Positions 21,501 through 33,022 of a stretch of DNA of 64,000 nt are shown in pieces. Under the pieces are notes generated by a model. It did not search any database. It saw only the letters and a list, made by a program, of their open reading frames with translations, and was not told where the DNA came from. Every line of letters begins with the position of its first letter. The stretch's first letter is position 1. Position numbers and translations under genes: made by a program. The DNA is from Zanthoxylum bungeanum (Eukaryota > Streptophyta > Magnoliopsida > Sapindales > Rutaceae): positions 620,001 to 684,000 of the forward strand of contig SKCR01023732.1 of the NCBI GenBank assembly GCA_019454045.1, read 5' to 3'.

Positions 21501-22338
21501 AAGACAATCATGACAAATAGTTAAATAATAAGAAAGGATATACACAATACTAAATGGATAAACATAATGTAAAATGTCCAGAGTTCGACACAGTAGCATA
21601 CTCTGTTTTATAATCAGAATAAAAGAACATACAGTGTACGGGCCACCAGTTCTTTAAGTTTAAATAACATGTTCTAAAACTTTAATTACACATAGTTGAT
21701 CCATGAAGTCACAAATTAATGAAAAAAATACACAATAAACACCCCATTCGGAAAATTCCTAGACACGAACATGCCTTGGTTTCAATTATCAACTATTACT
21801 GATCTCTGAAATCTAATCACAAAGATGATCACAGTAACTCAGGCTTACCAAACCATCCATCACATCAAACTAGAAGATTAAATCAACTGGATCCAATAAA
21901 TATCTCACTAAAACAACAATATAATAACAATAATTCAATCATTTTCTTCTATTCTAAACAAAATGCTACACCAGAAGATAAATTTAAGTAACAAATTACA
22001 TAGAAAAATAAATAAATAAATACATTAATAACGAATAAAATTTAAGCATACTAATGCCATTAGATCATAAAATGGTCATCAAAATTAAGCTTAGATCTCA
22101 TCAATTCAAGTCCAAGACAATAAAAAAATCAACATTTAAAAAAAAAAATCAATTTTGACTTGCCCAAATGAAATTGGTGACCGCATTGAAGCTTGGCCCA
22201 CGATCGATCCCCATTGTCGGTTACCAATTCGAGGCAAATCGAGCAAGTAAATCTCCTTCCGCCGTTATTACAATCACCAACGTCGCCATCGCCGTCGTCA
22301 GCCACCACGTCATCATCTCCATTACTCCCTAGTCCCAT
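18505..22338 (-). CDS. RFI2: RING-H2 finger E3 ubiquitin ligase, RFI2-like
   Basis: Six coding exons on the minus strand: 22338-22164, 21497-21328, 20559-20501, 19528-19503, 19379-19010 and 18934-18505. They total 1,230 nt and encode 409 residues. After an acidic N-terminus there is a RING-H2 finger with ligands C32, C35, C52, H54, H57, C60, C73 and C76 (CSICLEL, LQCGHQFHLDC, CPNC). It is followed by the family-specific KGQWLYANGCR and VHWCPFG. The C-terminal half is low-complexity, rich in Ser, Gln, His and Pro. It should transfer ubiquitin from an E2. In Arabidopsis RFI2 dampens red/far-red light and flowering responses, so a light-signalling role is family inference. The first intron starts with GC (G then GCAAGT), a GC-AG intron. 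The 26-nt exon 4 is a micro-exon placed by phase and is the least certain. Confidence 0.88.
19473..19494. repeat. (GA)n microsatellite in intron 4 of the RING gene
   Basis: An uninterrupted run of about eleven GA units lies just outside exon 4, close to its donor site. On the gene strand it reads as a CT tract. Confidence 0.8.
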
Positions 22339-23440
22339 AATTAACGAAAATTCCCAAATCTAAAAACCCTAATTCAAAGTAAATAATTAAACACGAAAAC
22401 GGCAGCGCTTAATAAGTTAATAAGACTTTTAAGAATTCAAAAATAATTGTTTTCTTTTTCTCCTTTCGTTTTAGCGCAGACAGATGAGATGATAAAATGA
22501 AATGACTTTTTTTTTTTTTTTTTTAATTAATAATAATAATAATTTATTTGTTTTGTTTTATTTTGTTTTGCGCTCTGCTTATCTTTTGTCGTGAAACTGT
22601 AAGAATTCGAACCGTTAGATTTGGTGATGTTGGGTTTCTGTTAGTAATCGCTGTCCGAATGAGGAATGATGGACGGCTCAGATTGAACTTTGATGGTCTC
22701 GTCGTCAAATCATCCGATTTAAGATTAAGTGAAACAGGTAAAATTTCATCTGACTCAAGCTCTTATAAAAAATACACATATATCCGAACATATGATTTGA
22801 ATAATCAAATCTTAAGTGTTATGTCAAACTACACAATTTGTTATTCCCAATATTTTTCATGATTTTTGTTATTGTTGTCATTTTTTTAAAAAATGTTAAA
22901 AATCTTACCGTCAAATCACCTAATTTAAGATTAAACGGAACAAATAAAATTTTATTTGTCTCTATTAGCCTCAAACTCTTATAAAAAAAATACCCACATA
23001 TATTCGAACGTATGATTTGAACAATCAGATCTTAAGTGTTATGTCACCAAATCACCTCATTTGCTTTACAAAAAAAAAAAAAAATGCTAATAATATTTTG
23101 TTAATTTAACTAATATTTTATTTTCTTTGCTTTACCCAACAAAAAACCTTATTTCCATTAATCAGTAATATTTTTGAAATTAATATAATAAAAAATAGTA
23201 TATTATTAAAGTTATTTGCAGCGTTAATTAAAATAAATATAATCAAGCTTATAATGATAGAATCTATGTATTATTATTATATCGTCTTTATGTTTATTTA
23301 GGTATGAAAAAAATGGTTACCATATATTTCTGATTATAATATTATTAAATTGTTATTTTTAAAAAATATTGCCGAAATCTTGATTTATATTTAGGTTGGA
23401 GATACCAAATTAACTTGCAAATGCTTCTAAAATGTGTCTC
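22339..23440. other. Intergenic region upstream of the RING gene with SINE remnants
   Basis: The first 200 bases are the promoter side of the RING gene, with a T-run at 22509-22524. Two adjacent diverged copies of the window's SINE family are visible at about 22640-22860 and 22880-23065. Each holds a body motif like GTCAAATCACCTAATTTAAG, a CTCTTATAAAAAA motif and a degraded inverted B box (TCGAACGTATGATTTGAA). No gene is seen. Confidence 0.5.
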
Positions 23441-23444
23441 AAAT

Positions 23445-23610
23445 GCGTGACTTGGTAGTGTATGGCTCATGATTTAATCTTCAGGTCTCGGGTTCGAATC
23501 CAATGAGTGCGTTTCTTGTAAGAACCTATGATGGCTAGAAATTTTACATATTTCGTTTAAGTCCAAAATGAGTGATTTGACGGTGAAATTTCTAACAATC
23601 TAAAAAAATA
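23445..23610 (+). repeat. tRNA-derived SINE, plus orientation
   Basis: An A-box-like GTGACTTGGTAGTGTA is followed about 45 bp later by a perfect B box, GGGTTCGAATCC. The body motifs CTTGTAAGAACC, AAATTTTACATATTTCG and GATTTGACGGTGAAATTTC recur in the other copies, and it ends in an A-rich tract. RNA polymerase III promoter boxes plus an A-rich tail define a tRNA-derived SINE. Confidence 0.75.
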
Positions 23611-23695
23611 CTTCTAAAATGTTCATTAGCCATCAAATTCTTAAAGCTTGTATTGGTTGTATTTTTTAATATGTCCTTGAACCATGATGACGACA

Positions 23696-23951
23696 ACGAC
23701 GACGACGACGATGATTATTATTATTATTATTATTATTATTATTTTTTGATAACCGGGGTGTCCGGGCCAGCTTACGCGCACCTCGACTAATCCCGGGGAC
23801 CTGTGCCCCGTGTTCTCAGAAGTTTCCCAACACAGATCAGGTAAGTCGCTGGCTTTTCACACCAGGGCATATAGTGGGATTCGAACCTTGAACCTGAGAG
23901 AGAACAAACCACTCAAGCCCAAAGTCTTTACCACTGAGGCAAACCCTTGAG

Positions 23952-24015
<64 letters not shown>

Positions 24016-24062
24016 TATTATTATTATTATTATTATTATATTATTATATTATTATTATTATT
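23696..24062. repeat. GAC/ATT microsatellite, split by a SINE
   Basis: GAC repeats pass into a long ATT run (about 23710-23740). The array resumes at 23953-24062 as TTA/ATT repeats with a few imperfections. The gap is filled by the SINE at 23742-23952. Confidence 0.85.
23742..23952 (-). repeat. tRNA-derived SINE, Au-like family, inserted in an ATT microsatellite
   Basis: Read on the minus strand, the head GGGTTTGCCTCAGTGGTAAA resembles an A box and GGTTCGAATCCCACTAT is a clear B box. The body ends in CCCCGGTTATCAAAAAA before the repeat tail. It is a different family from the other SINEs here. From memory it resembles the widespread plant Au SINE; a database search would be needed to confirm this. 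Confidence 0.75.
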
Positions 24063-24094
24063 AAACACATGAATGATAGATACTCCAAGGATGA

Positions 24095-24205
24095 GATCAA
24101 TTTGATCGTGTAGGGTTGATGATCTAATCTATGAATTATGGATTCGAATTCATGAGATACGTTTTTTTACAAAAGACAACTAAAATTAGAGTGAAAGTCT
24201 AAATA
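24095..24205 (+). repeat. Diverged SINE remnant
   Basis: It has a B-box-like GGATTCGAATTCA and a body fragment resembling the copy at 23445-23610. It is degenerate and the borders are unclear. Confidence 0.4.
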
Positions 24206-24859
24206 AATTTCAATTTTTAATTGTAATATGATTTTTATATTTTCTATTATTTATCGTTAAGTACCATATTTCAAGAACTTGTTTAACTCTCCTAAAATTT
24301 AAAATAATTCACGACAGCCCGATAAGTCTTTTTGAAAGATAAGTTTATAGATGTTATTGTGGTTTGTTTGATAAATTGTTATGATTTTAAATCTCACATC
24401 AGTTAAAATAAAATATTTAAATTAATAACGAACACTCAATAGTCAATTCCTTAGAAGACATCAAAAAAAATGTTTGTAAATGAGTGTTTGGCAAAAAAAA
24501 AAAAAAACTCCAGTATTTTAAAAATCGAATCGGTGATTTAAAAAATCTAATGAATCATTAATTCAATTGATTGAACCAGTAAAATCGAATGACATCATAA
24601 ATAATTTTAATTAATTATAAATTATAAAAAATATTAAGTTTTGGTTTTTTTTTTTAAAAAAAAATTAAGAAATCGATCATGTTCAGTACATGGATTTTTA
24701 TCAATTTTATTAATTTTTTAAAATTATAATTTTTAGTATTTAAATGATCAAACTCATAATCGATTTTTAATTTAACTAGTTCAATCGATTTATCCGATCC
24801 GATTTTTAAAATATGGTGCTACTCACATGGGTTTTCAAAATAATGGTGCTAGTCTCACT

Positions 24860-25391
24860 TAGGGGTGTTCGCGGTGCGGTTCAGGGCGGTTTTTTCGTTT
24901 TTTACTTCAAACTGCGCTGGTTGGCGGTTTGAGAAATTAGAAAACGAAAGCGCAAATTTGATAAGGAAAACCGCGGCGGTTCGGGTTGGTGGTTTAGCAG
25001 TTTGGGCGGTTCGGGTCGGCGGTTTGAATTATAAATTTTTTAAGAAAATTTCGTGTTTTGAAGAAAAAAATTCATAATTTTCATTTATTCATTACATATT
25101 GTTATATGATCATTAAATATCTTAATTTTCATAGTTAAAGAAGAAGAAAAATATAAAATAATATTTAATTTGAACGCGGGTCGGCGATTTAGGCGGTTCG
25201 GGTTACGGTTCGAGTCAAAATTTACGGTTTGGGCGGTTCGCGGTTTGACATGGGTCAAAACCGCACACCGACCCGAAATTTGCGGTTCGATTCAGTGCGG
25301 TTCAAAATAATTTTTAATATTTTTTCAAACCGCGCGGTTCTGTTCGGTTCGGTGAGATTCGCGATTTGACCCGAAATTATGTTCACCCCTA
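24860..25391. mobile_element. Complete hAT-type MITE, 532 bp
   Basis: The ends are TAGGGGTGTTCGCGG and GTTCACCCCTA, flanked by a perfect 8-bp duplication GTCTCACT (24852-24859 and 25392-25399). Subterminal arms carry many GGCGGTTCGG and AACCGCGCGGTT motifs; the centre is AT-rich. It is the uninterrupted relative of the element at 7130-12047. There is no coding frame. Confidence 0.92.
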
Positions 25392-25885
25392 GTCTCACTC
25401 ACATGGGTCATTGATAAGAATAATTTTTTAGTCAAAGAATGAATGTCTTAAGGTCAAAGATTGGGTCGTATGTATTTCTGTACTTTTATCATTCGTTTTT
25501 TGAATGATCATTCTCCTTCCCATTTTTCCAAAAACAAAAATAAAAAATAAAAAATCTATTTCCATCCCAAAAAAATGGATAAAATTCTACTCAGTTCGAT
25601 ATAATTATAAAAAAATTATTATAATTATTATTATTCAGTTTTTTAAAATAATTGTTTGGTTTTTTATTGTAAAAAAATTGTGAGCATTTTTAATTGTCCG
25701 TTCGATTCGATTCGATTCGGTTAACTACAATTATATATATAGTTTTTTTTTTAACAATAACAATAAAAAAAATGATAATATTCTTTGAATCTAATATTTA
25801 TTCATTTTTTTCATGACATGCAAATATCATTTACATAATTTAAAATGTAAAAAAAAAAAAAATAAAGTTACAAACATTTCATGAA

Positions 25886-26056
25886 ATTTTTTTTTTTGAA
25901 ATCGTTTGAAACCCTACCGCCAAACCACCCATTTCGGCCTTTCAGGCTTAAGCGGAGCAGGTAAAATCTCCGGCTGTCCCAGACTCTTATAAGAAACACA
26001 CTCTCTGGATTCGAACCCAGAACCTCAAGGTCTGAACCTTACACCACCAAGTCACA
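25886..26056 (-). repeat. tRNA-derived SINE, minus orientation, well preserved
   Basis: On the minus strand it begins GTGTGACTTGGTGGTGTAAG (A-box region), has the B box GGGTTCGAATCC, then CTTATAAGAGTCTGGGACAG and GGTGGTTTGGCGGTAGGG, and ends in an A tail (the T-run at 25887-25897 on the plus strand). It is the best-preserved copy of the main SINE family in this window. Confidence 0.8.
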
Positions 26057-26616
26057 CTATAAAATAACAACATAACATGATTAGATTTAGAATTTCAATA
26101 AATCAAATTACTCAATTAGTTCGGTTCGGTTTAATTTTTTAAATTAAAAAAATTCAAGTGGTGTAATGTTATGCGCATCAAAATAATGTTGTTGTTTTTT
26201 TTTTTTCCTTTTTGATATCTTAAAAAATATTATCTTTTAATTATCGTATAATAAGATGTGATCATCCAAAAATTTAAAAGTATTGATATTCATTTCGAAA
26301 TATTAAGAAAAGTTTCATTCAATGATTATGTAATAAACTTTACATTATTAAATTGTAATATAAAAGTAAATAAAAAAGAGTAAAAATGCTCGCAAGTTAT
26401 TTTTAATTATTCTACAAAAAATGATAAATACACATAAAAGTGTACACCATATTATACATAATTAGAAAAAACAAAAAATAAATTTTTTTCCCATGTAATG
26501 ATATAATCTTTATCATATAGTGAGGTATTTTATTTTATTTTATATATTTTTGTGCAATATATTGTGCATTTTTATCTACGATATATATCATCATTGTTAT
26601 TATATATACTTGGATA

Positions 26617-26785
26617 CAAACATATTATTTTGAACATTGAACGTGCAATTTAAAACATTAAATATACAAACTCTACCAATAAACATGAAACTAGTTTCAT
26701 GTTTTCAAAATTTTCATATTTATTGATAGAATTTACATATTTAATGATTTGAGTTGCATGTTTAATGCTCAAAATAATATGTTTG
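26617..26785. repeat. Foldback (inverted repeat) element
   Basis: Arms at about 26617-26692 and 26693-26785 are inverted copies with gaps (CAAACATATTATTTTGA on the left, its inverse on the right). They meet at a perfect 24-bp palindrome at 26681-26704. Weaker similarity continues outward to about 26560 and 26850. It has no coding capacity. Confidence 0.65.
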
Positions 26786-27444
26786 AACCCCAATGATATT
26801 TTATACCCTTGAGTACCATAAATGTGCTCGTAAAACTATCGTGCATTGTACCGTAAAATTATTAATATTTTAAAAATAATATTTAATGTCAAATAGAAAT
26901 AATCTAAAAAATACTTTATATCAGCTTTGCATGTGACGTAGCATTATTTTTACACTTGAAATTTTCATCAAAGTTTAATCAAATTCAATTTTTTTTTTTG
27001 AAAAAATATCAATTCCCACCAGAAAATTACATCCGATCTGTATCAATTTCCATTCAAAATTTTAGGAAAATTATCATTCTTACATTATTGATTTGTGGAA
27101 GTTGATATAATTTAAAAAGTTTCTTTGGATTTTTATAAATTTTTACCAAATTTCAGATGAAAAAAATTATAATTTATGTAATATTTACTTAGAATGAACC
27201 AAATTATTTTTAAATATTTAATAAATTTAGAAGGTACCGAATTGCACTTTATTTTTCACAAAACACATACAAGCGAGGTGAACAAAAACCTAAATTGATA
27301 TAAAATATATATATATATATTATATATATATAAATAAAGAGACTTATATTTTACTGATTTAATTTGATTTGGTTATTGTTGGGGATTTTATTCTTACATA
27401 ATTGTTTATTTAACTCACAGGAGCAATCTTTCTATTTTTTATTT

Positions 27445-27600
27445 TGGAAAACCAGGAAACCCTGTCATTGGACTCCGATCTGAGCGGGTAAAACCCGATA
27501 CTGTCCCGGACTCTTACAAATATTGTTCACGTAAGTTGAACTCTGGTCTCCCAAATCCAAATGACAGATCAAGACTCAACTCATTGGACCACCCTCAAGA
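27445..27600 (-). repeat. Diverged SINE
   Basis: It carries the family motifs GAGCGGGTAAAACCCG, ACTGTCCCGGACTCTTACAA and a degraded inverted B box (TCCCAAATCCAA), in the same order as the copy at 25886-26056. Confidence 0.45.
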
Positions 27601-27806
27601 ATTTGTTACGTTTATGAAGAGTTGCATCAAATTCAACCTCCATCACTTTCCATGGAATTTAAAATTTTCTCAACAGCCAAACATCTTAGCATATACTTAA
27701 CCATGGCATATCCATTAAATATCGATTCAGCATTCAGTGACATTCAGGCCGGGGAAGAAAATTAACAGAACCAAAGAAAATAGGTACATATAAATCGTAA
27801 AACAAA

Positions 27807-30800
27807 CTAAAGCTTCCAATAAATTCCGAACCGATGCAAAATGCCAGTGACTACACCCCAGAACAGGATCTCACCAAAGATGACATAGAGTAGAGTGCTG
27901 ACTCTTCGCGCATGCGAAACTCTGAGGAACGCGTGTTTTTTAATCCAGTATATCTGCCGCAGAATAGAGCAATACTTCGATAAATTTCGGAATGTTCTTA
28001 ATGAAACAACCAAAATGAAAGAATTTGATCGCGGAATGGATCAACTGTACTGAACTAGGCCTTCTAAATCGGAAATGCAGATACCAAAACACATAACAGA
28101 GAGAATAGGCCTTAAGCATAGATTTAAAGGAAACTAATATATGTAGAGAGTTTGTAACTTCCATGTAAACAGAAGCTACGGTCGCCAATGATGGGAAAAA
28201 AGTGAAAATTGTTTCTGAGTTGTTCTCCATGCAATTTAAATGGACACGACACGAATATATACTATCATGACCAGAAAACGTACCAGTGTATTCTGTGGAT
28301 CACCATAATACCACCCGTTAATGAAACCAGCAAAGATGCCTTCAGCTGCCATCACATAAACAAGCATAGCATTCATGCCAATCCATGCCAGTGGCAGAAA
28401 CACGAACTTGAAATTCCATACGTCAACCTGTGCATCATATTATTTTGGTAAGATCGCACCAAATAAGATAAGAGTATACAATGTTCAGCTGCCATCACAT
28501 AAACAAGCATAGCATTCATGCCAATCCATGCCAGTGGCAGAAACACGAACTTGAAATTCCATATGTCAACCTGTGTGTCATATTATTTTCTTAAGATCAC
28601 ACCAAATAAGATAAGAGTATACAATGTCAGCTTTTTTCCCGGCCCAAAGATTTGCGGTCAACATTTGTGTGGTGAACTACACCACTGGTTACATTGGCAC
28701 ATAGTATGGGGCAGGCAGAACTAAGATATCAAATATCAGAAAACAAATCGATGAGTCTTGGAAGACACTGTAGTCAGTTCCTCGAATATCGAGATAATAT
28801 AGTTTACTAAATAATGTGGCTTCGTTTCAGATTCTTATGGAACCTTACATGTCCAATTAAAAAATATTCTGTCGATACATCACAGTTTTAGAAGGGCATC
28901 ATACCAGTGCATAAATAGCTGAGAAAACCAGCGCTGCTGCTCCAGATGTTACGCAAACATAACTTAAAGTGTACAACTGTTTATTCAAAGGAATGGCTGC
29001 AAATGAAACAGAATAAAGAACATTAGAATGGATGAAACAAAAGTTTTGAAAGTTTCACACTCCCATACTCACCCTGTGTGAAATGTAGAGTAAGTCCGAA
29101 AACGAGAAGAGCGAGTCCCATTGTAACCCACTGCCTCAGTCTAGCTAAATGACCCTGTAACAGATAATTAATTAGAGAATTGAATCAAGATATGCTGATT
29201 TTAAGCTGTGCCAATGGTTGACCTAACCTTCATGTGTATAATCACATGTCCGAAATGCACACCTATAATGGTGGAGAGAACAGAAGATAAGGAGCTGCAA
29301 TTAAAAGTATATCAATGTGTTTAGTAGACCGACTTTTCTTAATATAATTTCTGAACAGTCATCACCATGGACTTTACTCTCAGCTATTAATGGATTGGAG
29401 CACTCAGTAGCTTCAAGCCACATAAAACCATGCATGTAAAGATATGAAGGACATGTTTCAATATAATGGTTAAGAGGAAGAGTCCATGCCTTTCTGAATA
29501 ATTATGTAGTACATTACACGGTTCCCTAGAGTGAGAATCTTTTAGATGGTAGAAGGCACAAGGCTCTAGCCCTTCCCGCAGTTAAAAAACACGAGTTTTC
29601 TTTATCTTCCCTAACATACAGTTGAAGTGCGTATAGAGTGAACGACGTACAAACAAACCTTAGGAGTCCTTCGGGTTCAAAAGGTGCAAGACACCATGAT
29701 GGAGCATCCTTTCGAAGAGGCCCATCATACGGGGAATCTTCAGTGCAAGCCTGTGGCACTATTTAGTATATTAAACACTTGTAATTGCAATTAACTATAT
29801 CAAGTGACTTCAAATCTGAAAAGATTTTTTGTCTGCTTGCTACGCACTTTAGATCTCCTCCATGCCGGACGATGATACAAATGATTGATTCCTAACACTT
29901 CTCTGTCAATATACCCCACTGCATTACAGGGAGGATCGAGTTTTCCTCTTACACCACAAGTGACCTAAAATTAACAGAAAATGACATAAATGAATAGGGA
30001 ACCTAAAATTTTAATAGCAAAGCAGGTAGTAACATGCTCACACTGGCACCATTATTGACGAGAAGAAATGCAGGTGTTAAATTTTACAAGATTCCGATTC
30101 TTGGAAACCATCTTTGGATGGTGAAACAATACATACAGATATCTCAAGTTAATTGTTTAATTTTCCGTGTACCTCCAGACCGGCAATGTAAACAAAGACT
30201 AACTAATCAATCTTCAATCCATGATAACAAAAATATTAGGTCATAGAAGGAACATGCAAACAAGAGTAGCAATACCATCTCGGAAGAAAATTAAGTCTCG
30301 CTAATACAAGTTATGGACAATCGGGTGGCTTACATTATAAACCTTCCCACGATCAGCACTATCTTTGTTAATAATGGTGAATTGCCAGTCAGGAACATAT
30401 GTCCCATAAATTAGTGCCAAGTAAACTATAAGTACACATGCAGCCATCAACCTGCAAGTTGAGAGAAAAAAATGTAGTCGGATTTTGTTTACAAACATTG
30501 TTTCTAACAATCGATTAGAAAAATATAGAGTTAAGAACTTATCAACTTACCAATGCCAACAATATGCCCCGAATATAGAGAACTGGCCAAGTGATCGATC
30601 CTTGTCTTGCACATCTTTTGTAAAGATTTCCACCATTGAGACTAACAAATAGGACAATGCGATCCTCTAGAAACAGAAAAGAAAATTACTGCATAGATCC
30701 GTCCGTTAAGGGCAAGGAAGAGAACCTTGAATCATGCACACAATGCAAACAACATATAACCTTAGACAAATATTTACCTGGAGAACACCACACCACCTTA

Positions 30801-32760
30801 TCATTCTTACATCCACCCCATATGTTAGTTCATCAGGAGCATGACAGAAACCACCTTGATAAGATAAGAAACAAGTCAACATCAAAGTATGGATTTTCAT
30901 GTAATGCATATAAGAATATCTGTTAACATAAAATGTAGTTCTCCATAAACTTTTTCAGTTTGAAAAAAAAAAAAAGACTTAACTATTTCACAGGTCGTGA
31001 TTGACCCCCTGGATGCACTGTAGTGACCTGACCCCACTAGCAAAATATTGTCTATTTTGGAAGTCCAGAGTGACTTGGCCACACACTAGGCCTCTGCCAC
31101 CAGGCCTTGACGTCCAAAGAGGACTCGTGATAGTAGGGGCCTGGTCGCTACAAGGACTTTCTTGGAAAGCAGGAGTTTACATCCCTAGTTCATGCGATTG
31201 TCAGATATCATAAAGCATGGATCACTTATTCATTAAAGCACCTAAGAATCTATCAACACGTAGTTAATCATATCAGTACTAATGGAAATCTGTACTTGAT
31301 GCAAAATGTCTTCACAGCACATGATTCGAAACCTATGTAGCAATTCCTAGCAATGACCATTTCTGGTTCAAAATTTTTCAAACAAACGAGAAAGTGAAAC
31401 CGTGATGTTATTGAACAGCCTGCCATTCATTGGCTATAGAGAAACAAGAACACTCTTTGAATTGATAATTTTTTTTACGATTTGTGCCACATATGCACGG
31501 GCTGAAAGCTAAACATGTTAGCACCAGATTGGACCCTACTTTCAAGTTTATCAAATAATAAAATGAAAGCAAAGTAGTCAAAATTAAATGAAACTGACCT
31601 TGTAAAAGGATACCCCAAAAGAGAAGTTTCAAAGTTCTAAGAATCACCTTCATAACAGCATCACCCTGCCTTGGTACTCTCTACATGAAAGACTTGAAAC
31701 AAATTAAATAAGGAAACACAACAAAATAAAAAAGAAAAAGAAGTAATACTGCATGTACAAACTTGACTGATTCAAAAGTCAATTTTTGTATCCATATATC
31801 ATTATTCCCAAACATTTATGGGATTATACTGATACATCAATTTGTACCAAAAGAATTTCAATAGAAGTTTGTACACAATTTTTTTCTCCTCCAAAGGTTT
31901 GGTACAAACCATCAGTGGAACTCATTCTTAAACCAGATTGTAAGTAAAGGGCGTCTATGGGCTTATATTCTCATTTATATTGTTCTAGTTAGCTCATGTG
32001 GGATTTGGAATCCTAACATTTCACCACACTTAGCAACCGACGTTCATGACGGCCCATCATACCCAGCTGAGTGACTTTGCGGATCCCGTCTTAGGGCAGC
32101 ACCCTTCCCCAGATCGTCCCGTTCGCAACAACGGTCACAGAGCCACACCTATACTAATCCCATACTGGGTGTGGTGCCTTCTCTGATACCAATTGTTACA
32201 AACCTATAAGTAAAACTCATATTTAAAAACTAGCTTATAAGGAGAGAGTGTCCATGGATTTATATTCTTATTTATATTTTTGTATTTATCTCATGTAGAT
32301 TTAGGATCTTAACATTCCACCACGCTTCGCAACCAACATCCATGGCAGTAAGCAAACAAACCTTGAGAGCAAGTGCAATGGCGACACCCACAATGAACAA
32401 AAAGAAAGGTATAACAAAATCAGCCAAGTTGCAGCCATTCCATGGAGCATGAGTAATCTCAGGCCAGTCTCCTCCAGCATGATCAACCAAAATCATCAAC
32501 TGGAAGTTTAAAAATTACAACCCACATAAACCCAAAAAAATAAAAAAAAATCACTTTTCAATAAATTAATGCAACATGCAAATCAAATCTCAAATTAGCC
32601 ATTTAAAGGGTCAGCATACCGCCACAGTAAGGCCTCTGAAGATGTCTAGAGAAGCAAGACGCTGAGTATTGAAGTGGGGTTTATCTTGTTGCTCCGAAAT
32701 ATCGGGTTCTGATATGAGAAGAGGATGGTGGTGGGTTATTTCGGGTTTGATTTCGCCCAT
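27807..32760 (-). CDS. HGSNAT: Heparan-alpha-glucosaminide N-acetyltransferase-like membrane protein
   Basis: Thirteen minus-strand exons: 32760-32620, 32499-32362, 31680-31599, 30854-30778, 30666-30551, 30451-30334, 29964-29848, 29750-29659, 29294-29228, 29154-29073, 28996-28905, 28427-28284 and 27953-27807. They total 1,413 nt and encode 470 residues, with all phases matching. After a cytosolic N-terminus comes QRLASLDIFRGLTVA, then LVDHAGGDW and THAPWNG. His64 in the latter corresponds to the acetyl-accepting His of human HGSNAT. About ten hydrophobic segments follow, including DFVIPFFLFIVGVAIAL and FVFLPLAWIGMNAMLVYVMA. The animal enzyme passes acetyl groups from cytosolic acetyl-CoA into the lysosome; plants lack heparan sulfate, so the substrate here is unknown. 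Exons 1-3 recur at 38738-39892 in the tandem duplication. Part of exon 12 is also duplicated locally. Confidence 0.9.
28341..28626. repeat. 143-bp tandem duplication covering most of exon 12 of the HGSNAT-like gene
   Basis: Units 28341-28483 and 28484-28626 are each 143 bp and nearly identical. The first contains the 5' part of exon 12 plus its acceptor and upstream intron; the second sits inside the intron and repeats the acceptor and the exon start (VDVWNFKF then ending ...MAAE) without a matching donor. Confidence 0.9.
31900..32350 (-). mobile_element. TRIM (miniature LTR retroelement) in intron 2 of the HGSNAT-like gene
   Basis: Two direct terminal repeats of about 120 bp lie at 31900-32018 and 32194-32314; on the minus strand they begin TGTTA and end TAACA or TACCA. 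Next to the second repeat the minus strand reads TGGTATCAGAG (32191-32181), the standard primer-binding site for initiator tRNA-Met. A purine-rich GTGTGGTGAAA lies before the other repeat. The internal part is only about 175 bp and non-coding. Beyond 32314 another 35 bp match the start of the internal region, as in a tandem TRIM array, and this reaches to within a few bases of exon 2. Confidence 0.75.
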
Positions 32761-33022
32761 TGATTTTTATACCGAAATCTCGGATAATATCTCGGACAAT
32801 ATCTGGGTTTGGTGTCGCAATAGAACAAGAACTTCAGTTGTTTTGTTTTGTGAACAACTCAAAAGTCAACTTTGACCTGCCAGTCCTATGGCGGCTATAA
32901 GAGAATGTGATTTGAAGTACGAATTTATTTAATTTTTTATTAATTAATTATTCTTGAGAGATAATTAAGTGAGGGTGGTCTCACTGTATAAGGCCAGTTC
33001 GATATTGTTTTTTTGTTAAGTA

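Larger units (their letters stand above)
25392..27806. other. Intergenic, very AT-rich
   Basis: It contains the SINE at 25886-26056, a foldback element around 26617-26785, a TA-rich run near 27300-27330 and a diverged SINE at 27445-27600. No gene is seen. The last 200 bases should include the 3' UTR of the HGSNAT-like gene. Confidence 0.6.

Noticed and set aside
31001..31213. Repeat-like conserved stretch GGTCGTGATTGACCCCCTGG at 30991 and 38131 considered as a transposon terminus
   Set aside because: It occurs twice only because of the 7-kb tandem duplication; no inverted partner or target duplication was found.
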